A stretch of DNA of 22,955 nt from positions 1 through 22,955 of the forward strand of contig CAYXQF010000025.1 of assembly GCA_964466625.1 (NCBI GenBank). The letters run 5' to 3'. Positions 5,729 to 13,987 of this stretch are shown piece by piece (the first letter of the stretch is position 1; the number at the start of each line of letters is the position of its first letter). The DNA is from QALR01 sp964466625. Lineage in GTDB: Bacteria > Bacillota > Clostridia > Oscillospirales > CAG-272. Below the pieces are notes generated by a model. That model was not told where the DNA came from and ran no database searches. It saw only the letters and a list, made by a program, of their open reading frames with translations. A program made the position numbers and the translations under genes.

Positions 5729-7213
5729 TTATTTCTGAATGAGCTTGAGGAATTTGCCGTAAGCTTCGTCCCAAGCAGCTTTCTTATCCATTTCAGGTTC
5801 GTATTCTTTTACTTCGAAGGAGTTTGCGATCACTTCTCTTGCCTGCCAGAGATCTTTGATCTCGCCAAGTGCGATCGCCTGCGCTGCGATGTTACCAAGA
5901 GCAGTTGCTTCTACGGGGCCTGCATAAACAGGTCTGCCGCAAGCGGTAGCGGTGAACTGGGAGAGCTGATCTTCTTTGGTACCGCCGCCAACGATGTTGA
6001 TCGCGGGGATACGTTCGCCGCACATTTCGTCGATGCATTCAACGGTGTAGCGGTAACGCATAGCGAGGCTTTCGAGGATACAACGAACAATTTCGCCCTT
6101 AGTCTGGGGTACGTACTGACCGGTTTCTTTGCAATATTCTGCAATTCTCTTCGGAATGTTGCCGGGAACGCCGAATCTTGCATCGTCAGTATCGATGAAG
6201 CATTTGAGCGGTTCAGCAGCTGCAGCTGCGGTAGCGAGTTCTGCGAAGGAAACCTTTTCGCCTTCTCTTTCCCACTGACGCTTGGATTCCTGTTCCACCC
6301 AAAGACCGGTGATGTTCTTGGAGAAACGAATGGTATCGCTGTAGCCGCCTTCGTTTGTGAAATTATATGCTTTGGATTTTTCGCTGATAACGGGATTTTT
6401 GGTTTCGGTACCCATGATAGACCATGTACCGGAAGAGAGCCAAATGAATTTTTCGCTCTTTGCAGGGACAGCAACGACAGCACTGCCGGTGTCATGCGCC
6501 GCAACGGAGATGACCTTCGGATTGATACCACCGAATTCTTCTACAAGAGAAGGTGCGAGGTTACCGCAAACGGTGCCGGGTTTTACGATGTTGCCAAAGA
6601 GTTTTTCGGGAAGACCGAATTTTTCAATGAGAGTTTTCGACCAGTTACGGCTGTTTGCATCGAGAAGCTGGCTCGTGGAAGCGATGGTGTACTCCGTCTG
6701 CTTGTAGCCGGTAAGGAAATAGTTGAGAAGGTCGGGAACAAAAAGCATATCCTGCGCGATATCAAAAAGTTCGGGATTATCCTTCTGGATCGCAAGGAGC
6801 TGATAAAGGGAGTTAAGTTCCAAAACCTGAATACCCGTGATGCCGTAAACTTCGTCAGAGCTTACGATATTCGAGGAATAAGCAGGGATACCTGCGGTGC
6901 GAAGATCACGGTAGTGAACGGGATTGCCGATCAGATGGCCTTTTTTGTCAAGGAAGCCGAAGTCAACGCCCCATGTGTCGATACCAATGGACGCGATATC
7001 GCGGTCATCGCTGTTCGAGCAATTGCGAATGGAAGTCTTGATCTCGTGCAAGATGCGGATAATGTCCCAAGTGAACTGACCCGCAACCATAACGGGTTCA
7101 TTCGGGAAACGGTGGTTTTCTTCAAGCGTAATGCGCTTACCGTCGAATGTGCCGACGATACCGCGGCCGCTGGAAGCGCCAAGGTCAATGGCAAGCATTT
7201 TGAGTTTCTTCAT
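5729..7213 (-). CDS. rhaB: Rhamnulokinase
   Basis: FGGY-family sugar kinase that phosphorylates L-rhamnulose at O1 using ATP. The 494 residues match the usual RhaB length. Visible features are the N-terminal phosphate loop DLGASSGRG (10-18), IDTWGVDFGFLD (78-89), the catalytic aspartate in HDTGSAV (D241, 240-246), SSGTWS (260-265), and the C-terminal nucleotide-binding segment NIVGGGTKEDQL. The start ATG 7211-7213 has GGAGG about 9 bases upstream. It is the first gene of the operon rhaB-rhaA-aldolase-prs, with a promoter at 7240-7268. No rhamnose transporter or regulator is present in this window. Confidence 0.95.
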   Translation of the reverse strand: MKKLKMLAIDLGASSGRGIVGTFDGKRITLEENHRFPNEPVMVAGQFTWDIIRILHEIKTSIRNCSNSDDRDIASIGIDTWGVDFGFLDKKGHLIGNPVHYRDLRTAGIPAYSSNIVSSDEVYGITGIQVLELNSLYQLLAIQKDNPELFDIAQDMLFVPDLLNYFLTGYKQTEYTIASTSQLLDANSRNWSKTLIEKFGLPEKLFGNIVKPGTVCGNLAPSLVEEFGGINPKVISVAAHDTGSAVVAVPAKSEKFIWLSSGTWSIMGTETKNPVISEKSKAYNFTNEGGYSDTIRFSKNITGLWVEQESKRQWEREGEKVSFAELATAAAAAEPLKCFIDTDDARFGVPGNIPKRIAEYCKETGQYVPQTKGEIVRCILESLAMRYRYTVECIDEMCGERIPAINIVGGGTKEDQLSQFTATACGRPVYAGPVEATALGNIAAQAIALGEIKDLWQAREVIANSFEVKEYEPEMDKKAAWDEAYGKFLKLIQK

Positions 7214-7239
7214 TGAAAAATTCCTCCGAAAAATTTTTG

Positions 7240-7268
7240 TATATATTTTTATTATTTTTTCACATCAA
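7240..7268 (-). promoter_or_regulatory. Probable promoter of the rhamnose operon
   Basis: TTGATG (7263-7268), a 17-base A/T-rich spacer and TATATA (7240-7245) on the minus strand, about 27 bases before the rhaB start. The very short leader leaves little room for a riboswitch or attenuator. No clear operator dyad was found. Confidence 0.6.
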
Positions 7269-7306
7269 ACAGTTAGTTACTCTACTGAAACACCCCATTC
7301 GGGATC

Positions 7307-7350
7307 CCAAAGGGATTGTTCCCTTTGGCAGGGTGCGGGGCAGAGCCCTG
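7307..7350. repeat. Double-hairpin intergenic repeat after mutS2
   Basis: A perfect 9-bp stem CCAAAGGGA/TCCCTTTGG (7307-7315 with 7320-7328) is followed by CAGGG/CCCTG (7329-7333 with 7346-7350) enclosing a GC-rich loop. The base composition contrasts with the A/T-rich surroundings. It lies downstream of the mutS2 stop but has no T-run. It resembles GC-rich dispersed repeats of Clostridia genomes (inference). Confidence 0.5.
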
Positions 7351-7364
7351 TGAAAAGAGCCTCA

Positions 7365-9773
7365 TCATTTCAGCTCTACGATGGAAACGCCCGTGTCGCC
7401 CTCGCCCCAAGAGCCGATGCGAACGGAAGCTACGCGCGCATCGCGTCTGAGAAAGTCGGAAACGGCTTTTCGAAGTGCGCCCGTGCCCTTGCCGTGAATG
7501 ACGCGAAGCGTTTTTACACCCGCGCGTCTGGCATCGTCGATATATTTATCGAGCATAAAACAAGCGTCATCGCCGTACTCGCCGCGCAGGTCAATCTCGG
7601 GATTGAATTCCGCGATCACGCGCTCGGCGGCTTTCTTGGCAGAATCTTTTTTGCCGTTTTTATCGGTGAACGTGACCTTCACGCCGTCGATCAGCATGAG
7701 GTTTTTGATATTTGTTTTCGTTTTGATGATACCCGCCTGCACCTGCACGTTGCCGCTCTTGTCGGGATCGCCGAGCAGTACGCCCTTTTGTCCGATGGAA
7801 ACGAGAATAACTTCATCGCCCTTTTTCAGCGGTCGGGGCAATTCATAATTTTCCACGGTCTTGGGATCGACGGGATCGAGATTGTCGCTGTTTTCTTTGA
7901 GGTGAAGCTTGATGTCGCGCTTAGCGGCTTCGAGAGATTTTGCGAGATTTTCACTTTCTCTCTCTTTTTTCACCTTTTCGAGTTCCGCAAAGATAAATTC
8001 GCTGGAAAGTTTTGCGCTTTCCACCATGCGAACGGCGGTGGCTCTGGCTTTTTCCAGTTCTTTTTCCGCTTCTTTTTCGCGTTTCGCTACGAAATCGTCC
8101 ATTTCGGCTTTTTCACGTCTGGCTTGCGCAAGAAGCATTTCCGCTTCGGTCTTTGCCATCTCCATTTCGATGCGCTCTTTTTCAAGGCGCTCGATGACGG
8201 CTTCAAAGCGGCGATTTTCGCCCGAAACGTAGCTTTCCGCGCGTTCAATGATCGCAGCGGGAAGTCCAAGCTTTTGGGAAATGGCAAATGCATTGGATTT
8301 GCCGGGGGTGCCGATGATGAGCTTGTACGTCGGACGAAGCGTGTTTACGTCAAATTCACAAGAAGCGTTGCAAACGCCTTCGGTATCCAGCGCATAGCTT
8401 TTCAGCTCGGCATAGTGGGTGGTCGCAGCACAAAGCGCGTTCTTTTCACGCACCGCTTCCAAAATGGAAACGGCAAGCGCCGCACCCTCAACGGGGTCTG
8501 TACCTGCACCGACTTCGTCGAAAAGGACAAGTGAGCGACTCTCAATGGAAGCAAGCATCTCGACGATATGCACCATGTGCGAGGAGAATGTGGAGAGCGA
8601 TTGTTCAATGCTCTGTTCATCGCCGATATCGGCGAGAATATCGTCAAAAATGCACATGATCGAGCCGTCTGCCGCAGGGATATGGAGTCCCGACTGCGTC
8701 ATGATGGCAAAAAGACCGATCGTTTTAAGCGTAACCGTTTTACCGCCCGTGTTCGGACCCGTGATCACAAGCGTATCAAACGCTTTACCGAGAGAAACGG
8801 TGATCGGCACGACTTTATCCGAGAGAATGAGGGGGTGACGCGCACGGGAGAGGAAAAGCTCCTTCGCCGCCGAAATGTCGGGAGCGATCGCGTCCATCTT
8901 AAAGGAAAGCTGGCTCTTGCCGAAAATGAAGGCAAGAAGCGTCAGATTGCGATAGTTTTCAAGGATCGTGCCACCTGCGTTTGCAATATCGGCAGAAAGC
9001 TCGGAGAGGATACGCTCGATCTCATCGGCTTCCATGCGCTCAAGCAGGCGAAGCTCGTTGTTGGCTTCAACAACGGAAAGCGGCTCGATAAAGAGTGTGG
9101 CACCCGAAGCGGAGGTATCGTGAACAAGACCTTTGATCTCGTTTTTGTATTCCTGCTTGACGGGGATTACGTATCTGCCGTCACGCATGGTAACGATCTG
9201 CTCCTGCAGATACTTGGAATAGGTGCCGCCCGTGATGTATTTTTGAAGCGATTCACGGATACGGTTATTCTCCGTTCGCATGCGGCGGCGGATATCATAA
9301 AGCTTATCGCTCGCCATGTCGGAGACGGTTTCTTCGTTTTCAATGCATTTTGCGATCTTGTCTTCCAGATATTTATTGGGAGCAAGACGGCCAAAATATT
9401 CGTCAAGGATCGTTTCCGCGGTGTGATCGGCATTGCGGTATTCCCCAACCGCACGAGCGGCGGAAAGCGCACGTCCCACAGCAAGGATCTCACCGATGTT
9501 CAAAACAGCGCCTTTATCGGCGCGTTCCACAGAGGCGGAAATGTCGGTGATGCCGTAAAAGGGCGGCATACCTTTTGTGACCTGCATATCCTTTGCCGCT
9601 TGCGTTTCACTGAGCATACGGCGCACGGTCTGAATGGCGCGCGAGGGACGAACGGCAAGCGCCAATGCCTTTGCCCCTTCTGTAGGGCAGACGGCGGCGA
9701 GCATTTCGCGGATCTTATCAAATTCGAGCGTGACGATCGCTCTGTCAAATTTCTTTTCCTGGTTCGTTTTCAT
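7365..9773 (-). CDS. mutS2: MutS2 ATPase/endonuclease with Smr domain
   Basis: MutS2 proteins act on branched DNA and, in Bacillus subtilis, on collided ribosomes; they are not part of canonical mismatch repair. The 802 residues match the family length. Order of parts: helical core (about 15-300), ABC-type ATPase with Walker A GPNTGGKT (339-346) and Walker B LVLFDE (415-420) followed by GAGTDP, a charged coiled coil (about 510-640, Glu/Lys/Arg-rich), and a C-terminal Smr nuclease domain (about 725-802) with IDLRGEY and the HGKGTGALR loop. The start ATG 9771-9773 lies inside the upstream small gene (29-base overlap) and has only a weak GAAG-type site, suggesting translational coupling. A few alternative nearby starts cannot be excluded. 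Confidence 0.95.
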   Translation of the reverse strand: MKTNQEKKFDRAIVTLEFDKIREMLAAVCPTEGAKALALAVRPSRAIQTVRRMLSETQAAKDMQVTKGMPPFYGITDISASVERADKGAVLNIGEILAVGRALSAARAVGEYRNADHTAETILDEYFGRLAPNKYLEDKIAKCIENEETVSDMASDKLYDIRRRMRTENNRIRESLQKYITGGTYSKYLQEQIVTMRDGRYVIPVKQEYKNEIKGLVHDTSASGATLFIEPLSVVEANNELRLLERMEADEIERILSELSADIANAGGTILENYRNLTLLAFIFGKSQLSFKMDAIAPDISAAKELFLSRARHPLILSDKVVPITVSLGKAFDTLVITGPNTGGKTVTLKTIGLFAIMTQSGLHIPAADGSIMCIFDDILADIGDEQSIEQSLSTFSSHMVHIVEMLASIESRSLVLFDEVGAGTDPVEGAALAVSILEAVREKNALCAATTHYAELKSYALDTEGVCNASCEFDVNTLRPTYKLIIGTPGKSNAFAISQKLGLPAAIIERAESYVSGENRRFEAVIERLEKERIEMEMAKTEAEMLLAQARREKAEMDDFVAKREKEAEKELEKARATAVRMVESAKLSSEFIFAELEKVKKERESENLAKSLEAAKRDIKLHLKENSDNLDPVDPKTVENYELPRPLKKGDEVILVSIGQKGVLLGDPDKSGNVQVQAGIIKTKTNIKNLMLIDGVKVTFTDKNGKKDSAKKAAERVIAEFNPEIDLRGEYGDDACFMLDKYIDDARRAGVKTLRVIHGKGTGALRKAVSDFLRRDARVASVRIGSWGEGDTGVSIVELK

Positions 9774-10080
9774 TCTTTACTTCTTCGTTTGGTTCTTCTT
9801 TTTCTTCCTCGTCATCGAGGCTCACAAATTCAAGCTTTGGCATCGCGCGTTTTTCCATCGGTTCTCTTTTGAGAAGATCATATCTGAATTTTCGGCAGAC
9901 AAAATCTTCTTCCACCTCACCGCGCTTTTCACAGACGTATTTAATATTTTCTCCGTTTTCATCAGGGGCTTCGGAACAAAACTCGCACAGCGCACAGACA
10001 CGCACGTAATCCTCTTCCTCTTTTTTGCAAAACAGACCTTTCACCTTTTCGATGAGCTTTTTGATGATGTTCACGGGCAT
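9745..10080 (-). CDS. Cys-rich hypothetical protein, possible zinc ribbon
   Basis: Protein of 111 residues with six cysteines: C18, the closely spaced C29-C32-C35 (CALCEFC), C50 in YVCEKRG and C62 in FVCRKFRYD. Two CxxC-like halves about 15-27 residues apart suggest a small metal-binding fold. The C-terminal third is strongly acidic (LDDEEEKEEP). The segment YVCEKRGEV...FVCRKFRYD looks conserved in style with short uncharacterised Clostridia proteins I have met, but I cannot name a family. The start ATG is preceded by a GGGGG/AAGGG-type site. It overlaps mutS2 by 29 bases and so is co-translated with it. Confidence 0.8.
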   Translation of the reverse strand: MPVNIIKKLIEKVKGLFCKKEEEDYVRVCALCEFCSEAPDENGENIKYVCEKRGEVEEDFVCRKFRYDLLKREPMEKRAMPKLEFVSLDDEEEKEEPNEEVKNENEPGKEI

Positions 10081-10164
10081 TTCCCCCTTTCACGGAAACA
10101 AAAAACGAGGGCAAAACCGTTCGTTTTTGATACTTTTTATTTTTAGGCAGTCTTTCACATTTAT

Positions 10165-10193
10165 ATTATACAGCATTCCTTTCACTTTTTCCA
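10165..10193 (-). promoter_or_regulatory. Probable promoter of the Cys-rich protein-mutS2 unit
   Basis: TATAAT (10165-10170) on the minus strand with TGGAAA (10188-10193) 17 bases upstream. The -10 is perfect and the -35 is four of six. The leader to the ATG at 10080 is about 80 bases. Confidence 0.55.
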
Positions 10194-10222
10194 CACTTTT
10201 TTGAAAAAAATTCACAATCTTT

Positions 10223-10248
10223 GTGCTTTTTCTGACCGGAAAAAGCAC
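10223..10248 (-). terminator. Hairpin after the ylbJ-like gene, weak terminator
   Basis: A perfect 9-bp stem GTGCTTTTT/AAAAAGCAC (10223-10231 with 10240-10248) with an 8-base loop begins two bases past the ylbJ-like stop. The T-run on the minus strand comes only about 12 bases later, so termination may be inefficient. Confidence 0.4.
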
Positions 10249-10250
10249 TT

Positions 10251-11171
10251 TTACAGCAGATATGCGCAAAGAAAAGAAAAAACACCGCAAAGCACCCCCA
10301 CCCAAAGCTTTCCCAAAAAATATTTTTTCATGGAGATCTCTGCCGCCTCTGCTCTGTCCGCCGCCTGCATCATGACGGAAATGCCGCCAAAACCGAGAAA
10401 AAATCCCACGAGCCCCACGCAAACGGAAGGAGGAAAGAGTTTCTGCCCACAAAGGGTGGAAAGTCCGCCCGATATCTCCAAAAAACTGCCGAGCAATGAT
10501 AAAAATATACGGTTCTCTCCCCCGAAAACAAACGAAAGCGAGAAAGAAAACACCGAAAAAAACACCACAAAGCCCGAAACAAAAACCATCGCAAGTGCGC
10601 CTTCACCCACTGCGCTTGTCAAGACCGAGGAAAAAGATGCTTTTTTCACAAAAGCGTTCTCCCCCGTTCGCAAAAGGTGCCGTCTTCGCTCTGCTGACAA
10701 AAAAAGTGCGGTGACCGTCGCCGCCGTTTGCGAAAAAAGCAGAAGCGCGCCGACCTTTACCGAGCCGAAAAAAGCACCGCCCACCGTCCCCACCACGAAG
10801 GACGCACCTGCGCCGTTGCAAAAGGGCATCAAGTCCTCCGCCTCCTGCCGTTCCATCTCACCGCGGCGCACAAGATCGGCAAGCACCGCCGCGCCAACGG
10901 GAAATCCCGAAAAAAGTCCGATCAAAACGGCGGAAAGCCCCGCTCTCGAAATGCCAAACAAACGGCAAACGCCACCGATGGGAAGTCTTGTTAAAAAGCC
11001 TGTGAAATTTGCACCGACGAGCAATTTCGCGCCGACGGCAAAAACGAAAAGCGACGGGATCACCGCCTCGGCGCAAAGAAACAGCGCCGCTCTTGCCGCT
11101 TCCGCCGTTTGCGTGGGATTTCGCAAAGAAAAAACCATCAGCCATGCCGCGATCCCCCACAGAAAAACCAT
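10251..11171 (-). CDS. ylbJ: YlbJ-like sporulation integral membrane protein
   Basis: Polytopic membrane protein of the nucleoside-recognition/gate superfamily. YlbJ of Bacillus is needed for normal spore formation and is made in the mother cell. Family-like signatures are IPSLFVFAVGA (38-48), GLFSGFPVGA (85-94) followed by a short charged loop, and FCNGAGASFVVG (117-128), plus several further hydrophobic helices up to the C terminus. The open frame extends to a GTG at 11279, but that start lies upstream of the sigma-E-like promoter at 11221-11249. I favour ATG 11169-11171 (306 residues), which has AGGTGG only 3 bases away; ATG 11205-11207 (318 residues) is the alternative but lacks a ribosome site. 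It is transcribed divergently from yqfC, another sporulation gene. Confidence 0.82.
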   Translation of the reverse strand: MVFLWGIAAWLMVFSLRNPTQTAEAARAALFLCAEAVIPSLFVFAVGAKLLVGANFTGFLTRLPIGGVCRLFGISRAGLSAVLIGLFSGFPVGAAVLADLVRRGEMERQEAEDLMPFCNGAGASFVVGTVGGAFFGSVKVGALLLFSQTAATVTALFLSAERRRHLLRTGENAFVKKASFSSVLTSAVGEGALAMVFVSGFVVFFSVFSFSLSFVFGGENRIFLSLLGSFLEISGGLSTLCGQKLFPPSVCVGLVGFFLGFGGISVMMQAADRAEAAEISMKKYFLGKLWVGVLCGVFSFLCAYLL

Positions 11172-11220
11172 ATCCCACCTTTGTTTTATTGCGTCCACCT
11201 CCCGCATATAGTTAATATCA

Positions 11221-11249
11221 AATATATGCAAAAATGCCATGCAATATGG
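11221..11249 (-). promoter_or_regulatory. Sigma-E-like promoter of ylbJ, within a dyad
   Basis: On the minus strand CCATATT (11243-11249) is 14 bases from CATATATT (11221-11228). This matches the sigma-E consensus (KMATATT, 14-15 bases, CATACANT) except for the first -35 base and one -10 base. The -35 is embedded in the inverted repeat TGCCAT...ATGGCA (11235-11251). On the plus strand the same dyad contains CATGCAAT (11238-11245), a one-mismatch sigma-E -10 facing yqfC, though its -35 is poor. Confidence 0.55.
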
Positions 11250-11297
11250 CACGAGAAAGGAAGCGGCTGTCAGCTTCACAGCCCACGGTATCCTCTG

Positions 11298-11582
11298 ATG
11301 AAAAGAGAAAAAAACACAAAAAAAGCACCTCGCACACCGCCCACACCCCTTTTACCGCCCGAAACGCTGGAGATCGCGGGGCGGCGTGAGGTTTTCATCG
11401 ACGGCGTTTGCGGTATCGCCGCCTATTCGAATGAGCTCGTTCGCATACGCACAAAATGCGGCTTTGTCGCCGTTTCGGGACTTTCTCTCACGCTTTGTTG
11501 GTCGGGAGAAAAACGGCTTCTTTTGCGCGGTCACGTGCAAAGCGTCACGTTTGAGCCGAAAAAACGGCAAGGAGGCGCATGA
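11298..11582 (+). CDS. yqfC: Sporulation protein YqfC
   Basis: Small mother-cell sporulation protein of unknown biochemical role. From ATG 11298-11300 the product is 94 residues, about the length of Bacillus YqfC. It has a basic N terminus (MKREKNTKK), a proline-rich stretch, then the YqfC-like beta-rich core: REVFIDGVCGIAAYSNELVRI and a central GFVAVSGLSLTL, followed by a final strand LLRGHVQSVTFE. The open frame reaches back to 11109, but that part overlaps ylbJ antisense and the promoter dyad. The chosen ATG lacks a good Shine-Dalgarno site, which is odd and leaves the start uncertain. The stop TGA overlaps the yqfD start region (ATGATG), a typical coupled pair. Confidence 0.82.
   Translation: MKREKNTKKAPRTPPTPLLPPETLEIAGRREVFIDGVCGIAAYSNELVRIRTKCGFVAVSGLSLTLCWSGEKRLLLRGHVQSVTFEPKKRQGGA
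11569..11575 (+). promoter_or_regulatory. Ribosome binding site of yqfD
   Basis: AAGGAGG lies 3 bases from the ATG at 11579 and 6 bases from the ATG at 11582, which favours the second start. It lies inside the last codons of yqfC. Confidence 0.7.
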
Positions 11583-12760
11583 TGAGTCTATCTTCTTTTA
11601 TGAGAAGCGCTTACCGTATCCGCATTGATGCGGCTGACGGAGATCGCGCCTTGGATTTTCTTGTTTCGCATGATATTCCCTTTCACGGCTTGCGCACAGA
11701 CGGTGAGATGCTATCCTTTCAGCTTTATCCGCCTTACTACAAAGAATATCTTCGTCTGCGCGGAGAAGAACGCTTTGCAGGAGAAAAGCATAAACGTCTT
11801 GGCATCATGGCTTTCTTAACAAAATATCGCAAACGAACAGGCTTTTTCGTGGGCATGCTCCTCGCGGCGGCGCTGCTTATCACGTCTTCTTTTTTCATTT
11901 GGGATATCAACGTGACGGGAAACGAATGCGTTTCCGAAAAGGATATCCGCATAGCCCTTGAAAACCGCGGATTCATGCTCGGCACGTTTATTCCCTCCCT
12001 CGATAAAGAACTCATCGAAAAACAAGTCCTTCTGGACGTGGACGGTCTTTCGTGGATCAGCATCAACCTCCGCGGAACGGTGGCAAACGTGGAAGTGCGA
12101 GAGCGGATCGCTGAAACCGAAACGCTGGATACGCAATCGCCCTCCAACCTTATCGCAAAGCTTGACGGACAGATCACGGCGCTGGAGGTGACGGGCGGTG
12201 TCGCTGCCGTGAAAACAGGACAGATCGTGAAAAAAGGAGATCTGCTCGTCAGTGGGATCATCGACTCCAACGCGCTTGGCTATCGGCTTGTGAGGGCAAG
12301 AGGAGAGGTCTATGCCGCCGTCACGCTCGCCTATCACATTGAAATTCCGTATGAAATCACGGAAAAAGTTTACACGGGGGTGTTTTCCACAAAAAAAGAT
12401 GTAAAATTTTTCTCAAAAACGATAAAACTTTTCGGAAAAGATAGCATTTCACCCTCAAGTTGTGATAAAATAGAGGTAGAAAGAAGAATCTATCTTTTTG
12501 ATAGGATTGCGCTCCCGATCTTCGTCGTGGAAACCACCTATTCCGAATATGAAATGCAGACGAAAACGCTCACGCAAAAGGAAGCGATCGCCCTCGCTTA
12601 CGAAGAATTGCATCGAAGGTGTGATGAAACGCTGGAAGATGCAGAGATCCTTGCCAGACGCACCGCGTTTGATTTTGAAGGCGCCGCGCTCGTGATGACA
12701 GAGGAAGTGGACTGTGTCATCAACATTGCCGAGGAGGTCAAGGTGGAAACAGGAGCGTGA
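11582..12760 (+). CDS. yqfD: Sporulation protein YqfD
   Basis: Sporulation protein of the YqfD family, expressed with yqfC in the mother cell in Bacillus. Product of 392 residues. The N-terminal cytoplasmic part (1-86) begins with a short repeat-like fold, followed by a single membrane helix (about 87-107, VGMLLAAALLITSSFFIW). An extracytoplasmic region then starts with WDINVTGNECVSEKDI, a POTRA/FtsQ-like motif, and continues with beta-rich segments (GGVAAVKTGQIVKKGDLLVSG, a lipoyl/hammerhead-like stretch near 210-230). It overlaps the yqfC stop. The second ATG (11582) is better spaced from AAGGAGG than the first (11579). A three-stem repeat starts three bases after its stop. Confidence 0.93.
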   Translation: MSLSSFMRSAYRIRIDAADGDRALDFLVSHDIPFHGLRTDGEMLSFQLYPPYYKEYLRLRGEERFAGEKHKRLGIMAFLTKYRKRTGFFVGMLLAAALLITSSFFIWDINVTGNECVSEKDIRIALENRGFMLGTFIPSLDKELIEKQVLLDVDGLSWISINLRGTVANVEVRERIAETETLDTQSPSNLIAKLDGQITALEVTGGVAAVKTGQIVKKGDLLVSGIIDSNALGYRLVRARGEVYAAVTLAYHIEIPYEITEKVYTGVFSTKKDVKFFSKTIKLFGKDSISPSSCDKIEVERRIYLFDRIALPIFVVETTYSEYEMQTKTLTQKEAIALAYEELHRRCDETLEDAEILARRTAFDFEGAALVMTEEVDCVINIAEEVKVETGA

Positions 12761-12762
12761 CG

Positions 12763-12835
12763 GAGAGGGCATTTTCAGCTTATCGCAATAACCCTCTCAG
12801 TCGCTTGAAAGCGACAGCTCTCCCTCAGGGCGAGC
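12763..12835. repeat. Three-stem intergenic repeat between yqfD and phoH
   Basis: GAGAGGG (12763-12769) pairs with CCCTCTC (12792-12798). GTCGCTT/AAGCGAC forms a second stem (12800-12806 with 12809-12815). GCTCTCCC/GGGCGAGC forms a third with one mismatch (12817-12824 with 12828-12835). The CCCTCTCAGT...CAGCTCTCCC pattern is one I associate with dispersed palindromic repeats of gut Clostridia. Only this copy lies in the window. Confidence 0.6.
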
Positions 12836-12918
12836 CGTTAAAACGCAGGTTTGCAGAAAAACAAATAAATTATTTGCACAAAATAAAGCCAGAACACCAA
12901 AACGCGTTTCTTTTGCGA

Positions 12919-12942
12919 GCTTTTCTTTTCGCAAAGAAAAGC
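12919..12942 (+). repeat. T/A-rich hairpin immediately before the phoH ribosome site
   Basis: GCTTTTCTTT/AAAGAAAAGC (12919-12928 with 12933-12942) is a perfect 10-bp stem with a TCGC loop. The phoH Shine-Dalgarno GGAGG begins 5 bases later. It is a variant of the hairpin family in the window. Confidence 0.55.
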
Positions 12943-12955
12943 GAAAGGAGGAAAA

Positions 12956-13987
12956 ATGTACGAAAAAATCTTGCTGACAAAGACCGCTGAGCAGACCGCG
13001 AACATCTTCGGCAATTTTGACCGCAATATCACCATTATCGAAAAATCCTTTGGCGTGGACATCACCAACCGTGACACCGAAAAAACGCTCGGTGACGCGA
13101 TCGTTGTGCGCGCGGAAAACGAAGAAAACGTGCAAAACGCTTTTGCCGCGCTGGAATATCTGCGCAACATGGCAGAAATGGGCACAAATCTTAACGAACA
13201 AAGCGTGGAATACGTCGTTTCCATGGTCAAAAGCGGCGAAAAACTGGAAACCTTCGGTGACGATTGCATCTGCGTGACGACCAAAGGCAAGCCTATCAAA
13301 GCAAAGACCATCGGTCAGAAAAAATATATCGACGCGATCAAAAAGAACACCATCGTGCTTGGTATCGGCCCCGCAGGTACGGGCAAAACGTTCCTTGCCG
13401 TGGCGGCGGCATCCACCGCACTGCGCAACAAGGAGATCTCCCGCATCATTTTGACACGTCCTGCCGTGGAAGCAGGTGAAAAGCTCGGCTTTTTGCCCGG
13501 TGACCTGCAAACCAAAATTGATCCATATCTGCGCCCGCTCCATGACGCACTTTTTGAGATGCTCGGTGCGGAAACCTATCAAAAACACATCGAACGCGGC
13601 ACCATCGAGATCGCACCTCTTGCTTATATGCGTGGCAGAACCCTTGATGACAGCTTTATCATTCTCGATGAAGCACAGAACACCACCCCCGAACAGATGA
13701 AAATGTTCCTCACCCGACTTGGCTTCAATTCCAAAGCCGTCGTTACGGGTGATATCACACAGACTGACCTTCCTTCCGGCACACGAAGCGGTCTTGTGGA
13801 AGCCATGAAGATCCTTCGTGGTATTGAAGGGATCGAAATCCACGAATTTACCGAACGCGACGTCGTTCGTCATAAGCTCGTACAAAGAATCATTCTCGCA
13901 TATGAAAAATATGAAAGAGAAAAGAAAGCAAAAACAGAAAAATACCGCATCGCGGGGAAAGGCAACGTCGGAAAAGACACGAAATGA
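12956..13987 (+). CDS. phoH: PhoH-family ATPase
   Basis: Cytoplasmic P-loop ATPase of the PhoH/YbeZ family, associated with YbeY in rRNA and RNA metabolism. The 343 residues carry an N-terminal KH-like region (about 1-100), Walker A GPAGTGKT (138-145), RIILTRPAVEAGEKLGFLPGD (163-183) and Walker B FIILDEAQN (234-242), then TGDITQTDLP and the C-terminal TERDVVRHKLVQRI segment, all typical of the family. AAAGGAGG is well placed before ATG 12956-12958. The stop overlaps the ybeY start by four bases (ATGA at 13984-13987). Confidence 0.95.
   Translation: MYEKILLTKTAEQTANIFGNFDRNITIIEKSFGVDITNRDTEKTLGDAIVVRAENEENVQNAFAALEYLRNMAEMGTNLNEQSVEYVVSMVKSGEKLETFGDDCICVTTKGKPIKAKTIGQKKYIDAIKKNTIVLGIGPAGTGKTFLAVAAASTALRNKEISRIILTRPAVEAGEKLGFLPGDLQTKIDPYLRPLHDALFEMLGAETYQKHIERGTIEIAPLAYMRGRTLDDSFIILDEAQNTTPEQMKMFLTRLGFNSKAVVTGDITQTDLPSGTRSGLVEAMKILRGIEGIEIHEFTERDVVRHKLVQRIILAYEKYEREKKAKTEKYRIAGKGNVGKDTK

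Noticed and set aside
5657..7216. Very long plus-strand open frame opposite rhaB
   Set aside because: It is an antisense shadow created by codon bias. The minus strand encodes a full rhamnulokinase with all motifs.
7131..9872. Long plus-strand open frames opposite mutS2
   Set aside because: They are shadows of mutS2, whose ATPase and Smr motifs are complete on the minus strand.
11109..11297. Upstream extension of the yqfC frame to 11109
   Set aside because: The extension overlaps the ylbJ coding start and the divergent promoter region, and would give a protein much longer than the YqfC family.
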